A stretch of DNA of 64,000 bases from assembly GCA_039720395.1 (NCBI GenBank), contig CM077833.1, positions 31,407,478-31,471,477 of the forward strand, read 5' to 3'. Under the pieces are notes generated by a model. That model worked only from the letters and a program-made list of their open reading frames with translations, did no database searches and was not told the origin of the DNA. Below are positions 60,422 to 64,000 of the stretch, one piece after another. Each line of letters begins with the position of its first letter. Positions within the stretch are counted from its first letter, which is position 1. A program made the translations under genes and the position numbers. Source of the DNA: Liquidambar formosana (Eukaryota > Streptophyta > Magnoliopsida > Saxifragales > Altingiaceae).

Positions 60422-63400
60422 TCATTCAGTCAGAAAACAGTCCATTTTCACATCTGTAACATCCAGTTGAAGTATCTCCACCCTGCAACCGAGAATTGAA
60501 CCAATGCTGCAAATAGACAGAAAAATCAAAGTGAAAAAGAAAAATAAAAGAATATTGAAGGTCGAAGAAGTCACTAGCGACACATTATAGGAATTCTGTA
60601 AACATCTGATAATAAATCATCACAATACCACTGGGACTCCTATTTTCTTTTAATGGTTCCATGAAAACAACACTGGTGGTATATAATATGAAGATGATAA
60701 CCATTAAACCAGATATTGAAATTAAGTATAGTAACATCATAAAAAGATGGCTTTGTTGCACTAAGGCCAGTGGCTGTGCGTTGTCCATTCTCTATGACAA
60801 ACTGAATCCTTGCACCCAAATAACAAAAAAACAAAGAAAAAAATGATTTCAATTCAAATGAAAGAAACTACTGAATTCGACAGATTTCATGACAATGGTC
60901 TCTTTTGCCCAAAGGATTACAAAATAATATATTAAGTCTTAAGATCATAGTAGAAGCACCTCTATGGTCAACAGAAAGAATGAAACCTATAATACAACTG
61001 TTTCCTTTATAAAGTTGAAAGTGATAAAATTGTTTGTTTCATACCTAGGATGGGTGCGTCCAAGATCCCCGTGAACGAATTCCTTGATATATGTACCAGC
61101 CTGTGTTCCAAATACCATCATTAGTGAATTACTGTTTCTCATAAAATGAAGAACATAAACCACCACACCCCCCCCCCCCCCCCAAAAAAAAATATATATA
61201 TATATATATCTTTTCCCCTTACAATTACTGTTTCTCATAACTGTTCCCCTTTATCTTTTTCTGTTTTACTTGTCCAAAAAAGGACAAAAAAAAAAAAGAA
61301 CTCTTCCATAAGATTCAAAGTGGTCAAACTAGGTCCACTAGTACAATAGAGCATGATCTGATCGATAGTCTAGTTCTTGCCCACCCTTCCAAAACCATTG
61401 TTTGTTGGCTTATTTTATTTTATTTTATTATTTTATCTTTTGCTTCATTTTTTTCTGTCAACTTGAATTGTATTTATCCAGATGTTACTTTTCACATATT
61501 ATGCTTTCATGAACATGTCTACTGATGCTTACTTGAAACTGCATATGAATGCACAAATGCAAATCATACCAGTATACTATGGTGGACTTGACAAGTCTGC
61601 TATCTCAAAACCCTACTTACATGTCCAACTCTTATAATACTGGATGGGATACATTTTAACCACAAACAGAACTATAGAACTGTAATGGTATCATTCTATC
61701 AAAATCCAACAAATATTCCAGTCATCCAGTGTTATTTCATTTAACTAGAGATTGGGATTTAGGTTAAGATGGCTCTCTATGCAGAGAACAGATATTACAG
61801 ATCATATATCCACTGGAATCGCCAATAAATACAGTGTCGAGGTATAAAGCCGAGAGAACAAAAAGAGTACCTGTGTACATAGATGCAAAAGAAAATATTG
61901 GGAACTTCCGGCAATCCTCTCAATTTTCATCCTAAAAGATAAAGTCTGATTAGCCATTCAGAATTAGAAATAATACTGGACCAAGTATAATGTTTTGCAC
62001 TTATGCTATATATTTACAAAGCTCCAACCAATGAATAATCTTCTCCCGTTCCAATGGACTTCGACGGTGAAGCACCCTTATTGGAGTTCTCTGCAAAATT
62101 CGCTGCGGAAGCAAAAAAGAACCAAAAATGATGGAGATTTCATTGACATAATAAAAATCCATTAGACAACTACTGGCTTTCAAAATTCACGAAATAGTGA
62201 AATATATTAAATTATAAACCCAGAACTGCTGTCACATGCAAATATCCAGTAAGAAAATGCCCAAAACATTATCCAGTGCAATCCCAATCATATAGGAAAG
62301 AAGTCACTGGACATTTAAGATATAGTGCAGGATAGGTGTACTGAAAAAGCAGATGAGATGTTTCTCATTGAGGCTCCATCTTGTAAAGTTAAAAGTTAAG
62401 GGACAATCTGATCCCCGTATGTTTTCAAAAGACTGCTAGCTACCTCATTCTGACATGCCCTCAGCCTCTTCAATATACATTAAAATATAATGCAAAGTAA
62501 TATCAAGGCCTTCCTATTTAGGAAGCATGGTAAATTATACAAGAGACCTGATTTATGTCTTTTAGGTCAACAGGCGAGTTCAGATCATATGTATGCTGGT
62601 CCTATGGTGTTAAAGGCAGCAATTATTAACTACTGTTTCTTTCTTTTATACAGTAAAAAATGCATACCATCTAAACAATAAATGCTTAACAAGGCTTGAA
62701 GGGGAGGAATTTTCCAGCTTCAAGAATGTGGTCCCCACTGTCCCGTTGAGAGTTTGCTTCTTTACTTGGGTGGCATGATGGGATAAATGCTTAACATTGG
62801 ATAACTTGCAGAAGAGAGATTTTCGTCTCAACGTCTCCCAAACTGGTGTGTGCTTTGTACATCCGAGGCCGAAACTATTGATCATTTGCTTCTTCACTGC
62901 CCTTTGGCTAGAGAGATGTGGGTTGTGTGTTTGAGCATTTTTTGGCTTCTGTGGGTAGTACCTGGGTTGGTTAGGCTTCTTTTCGATTCGAGGGGGTGTA
63001 GGAGTTTGAACAAGGCTGTTCTGAGGCTTTGGAAGATTGTGCCAAATGCTGTTTTTTAGTCCCCTTGGAGGGAGAGGAAGAAGAGAACATTTGACAGTAA
63101 GGAGTCCTCTTCGGAGATTTTGAGAAATAGGAATTTGGTCTTCTAGACTTTCCTTTTGAATTGAGGGATCTGAAGAATTTTTTTAATCGGATGCCTCAGC
63201 AAAACTTATTTGATAGGCATTATCTTTAGAGATTTGGCTGTTTTGGTTTCCCTGTATACATCCTGTGTGCAGTGGCTCTTGCCTTTTTTTTTTTTGATGA
63301 AATAATATTCTTTACCTTATCAAAAAATTAAAAGAAAATAATAATAATAAGCATAAAACATCAAGTCATTATAAATATAAGTTGAAAAAACACATGTCAG

Positions 63401-64000
63401 AGTGTTTACAGTACAGTCTAAACAACAACTCTGACTATTCCCCTTTATTCCAAGCTATTTCCTGTATACATTGGCGTTAAATGCATGTAAATGGATCAAG
63501 AAGTTTACATATCACTTTTATAATTTGGATAAATGAATTTCTTGATGCATACATAAAAAAGAAAAAAAAAAAGAAAAATGTTTTCTATAACACATGCTTG
63601 AGTCTGAATCTGAATGACAGAGAGCATCGAACACACAAGTCATGTAGACTCCAAAACACCCAATTAAATTCAATATATATATATATATATATATCTAGGA
63701 AATAAAAATTGCAGAAAATCTCACCATTTCTTTGAGTGAAGATACAGTCTGCATGTCTGCATCCTCGAGTTGGCGAGATATCCACACTAGTGCAGTGTAT
63801 TGCTTCTGCATGAAAAACAAGGGATAGTAGCAGTACACCTAATGCAGGTCTGATTTTCTCAATATAGTTCAAACATCTATGCAAATGATAACAAGGGAAT
63901 GTAGTAATTGAAGAAAATTACAGAAATTTAATTACAAAGAAAAAAAGTGAACCTGCTTCTCTGCTTCTCCTTCACGCATCAAAGTCCACCCCTGACTGCC
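60422..64000 (-). CDS. PUS10: tRNA pseudouridine synthase Pus10-like, 3' part
   Basis: Pus10 enzymes convert uridine to pseudouridine in the T-arm of tRNA in archaea and eukaryotes. Six exons on the minus strand join in frame: 63953-64000 (continues outside), 63725-63805, 62029-62102, 61871-61931, 61045-61100 and 60422-60506, giving the last 134 residues. Hallmarks are MREGEAEKQ, KQYTALVWISRQLED, QRTPIRVLHRRSPLEREKII, MKIERIAGSSQYFLLHLCTQ, then AGTYIKEFVHGDLGRTHP and SIGSILGCRVEILQLDV. The G-TYIK-E segment corresponds to motif III of the TruB/Pus10 fold. The stop is TGA at 60422-60424. The catalytic Asp and the N-terminal THUMP-like part lie beyond the edge. One donor is unusual (TTG/gttgga at 62029). 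The 62103-63724 intron holds a LINE relic. Confidence 0.93.
61169..61209. repeat. C-run and AT microsatellite in a PUS10 intron
   Basis: A run of about 15 C, an A run and about 9 TA units follow one another. The region is absent from the PUS10 scrap at 50470, where the flanking sequences are joined. Confidence 0.75.
62690..63345 (+). mobile_element. LINE (non-LTR retrotransposon) 3'-end relic
   Basis: Degenerate end of a LINE reverse-transcriptase ORF in a PUS10 intron, opposite to the gene. One frame (62850-63059) reads CTSEAETIDHLLLHCPLAREMW, the zinc-binding C..C/H..C part of the zf-RVT domain; just upstream another frame gives VPLRVCFFTW. Frames are broken by shifts and stops. The 3' end has the usual plant LINE tail, a T run then GATGAAATAATATTCTTTACC and TATCAAAAA. 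5'-truncated and inactive. Confidence 0.82.

Larger units (their letters stand above)
50758..61507. repeat. Segmental tandem duplication, unit C
   Basis: Starts at the B/C junction near 50760, where PUS10 intron sequence (CACATATTATGCTTT) meets mid-spacer sequence (ATCGAATTTTGA, as at 39431 and 21360). Only about 480 bp of spacer remain before a second junction near 51238 that drops straight into peptidase exon 1. The unit continues through copy C into the intact PUS10 3' end. Confidence 0.85.

Noticed and set aside
63585..63884. 99-codon minus-strand frame near the window end
   Set aside because: Shadow frame across a PUS10 exon (63725-63805) and an AT microsatellite; the spliced frame gives the Pus10 sequence.
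1..64000. CRISPR arrays, operons, ribosome-binding sites, bacterial origins
   Set aside because: The window is plant nuclear DNA; its repeats are MITEs, MULEs, tandem arrays and segmental copies, with no spaced short-repeat array.

Overview
This is plant nuclear DNA, most likely from a eudicot. The genes have many introns with GT/AG borders, the spacers are AT-rich, and there are many MITEs, Mutator-like (MULE) elements and LINE relics. It contains a canonical plant microRNA hairpin (MIR394), a plant-specific PRONE-type RopGEF and plant-type prolyl oligopeptidases. I cannot name the species.

Layout. 1-7600: gene-free, with two MITEs and a diverged 520-bp direct repeat. 7856-8008 (+): MIR394 hairpin with an exact 20-nt miR394 and its star strand. 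8000-12400: gene-free apart from one MITE. 12405-16928 (-): a complete five-exon RopGEF of 524 aa. 17307-61500: a tandem segmental duplication carrying three prolyl oligopeptidase genes on the + strand: copy A (24356-34005), copy B (41382-48405) and copy C (51314-58102). Each has 12 exons and each splices to the same 2196-nt core frame (731 aa) with Ser568/Asp659/His701. 60422-64000 (-): the last six exons of a PUS10-type tRNA pseudouridine synthase, running off the window edge, with a LINE relic in one intron.

History read from the junctions. The original order seems to have been RopGEF, one prolyl oligopeptidase, PUS10. One duplication joined sequence downstream of the peptidase to a point about 380 bp upstream of the RopGEF start codon (junction near 34898). 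A second joined a PUS10 intron to mid-spacer sequence (junction near 50760) and left a dead PUS10 exon scrap between copies B and C. The copies then diverged in what surrounds them. A has three tandem copies of its promoter-proximal segment and two MULEs in intron 4. B has a four-unit 557-bp array and a Tourist-like MITE upstream. C has lost the ancestral promoter and the N-terminal leader.

The most interesting point is copy C. Its nucleophile motif is G-H-S-N-G-G instead of G-G-S-N-G-G, caused by four adjacent base changes in an otherwise nearly identical exon. It also carries several radical substitutions elsewhere. The frame is intact, so it looks like a candidate for changed peptidase function, although relaxed constraint remains possible.
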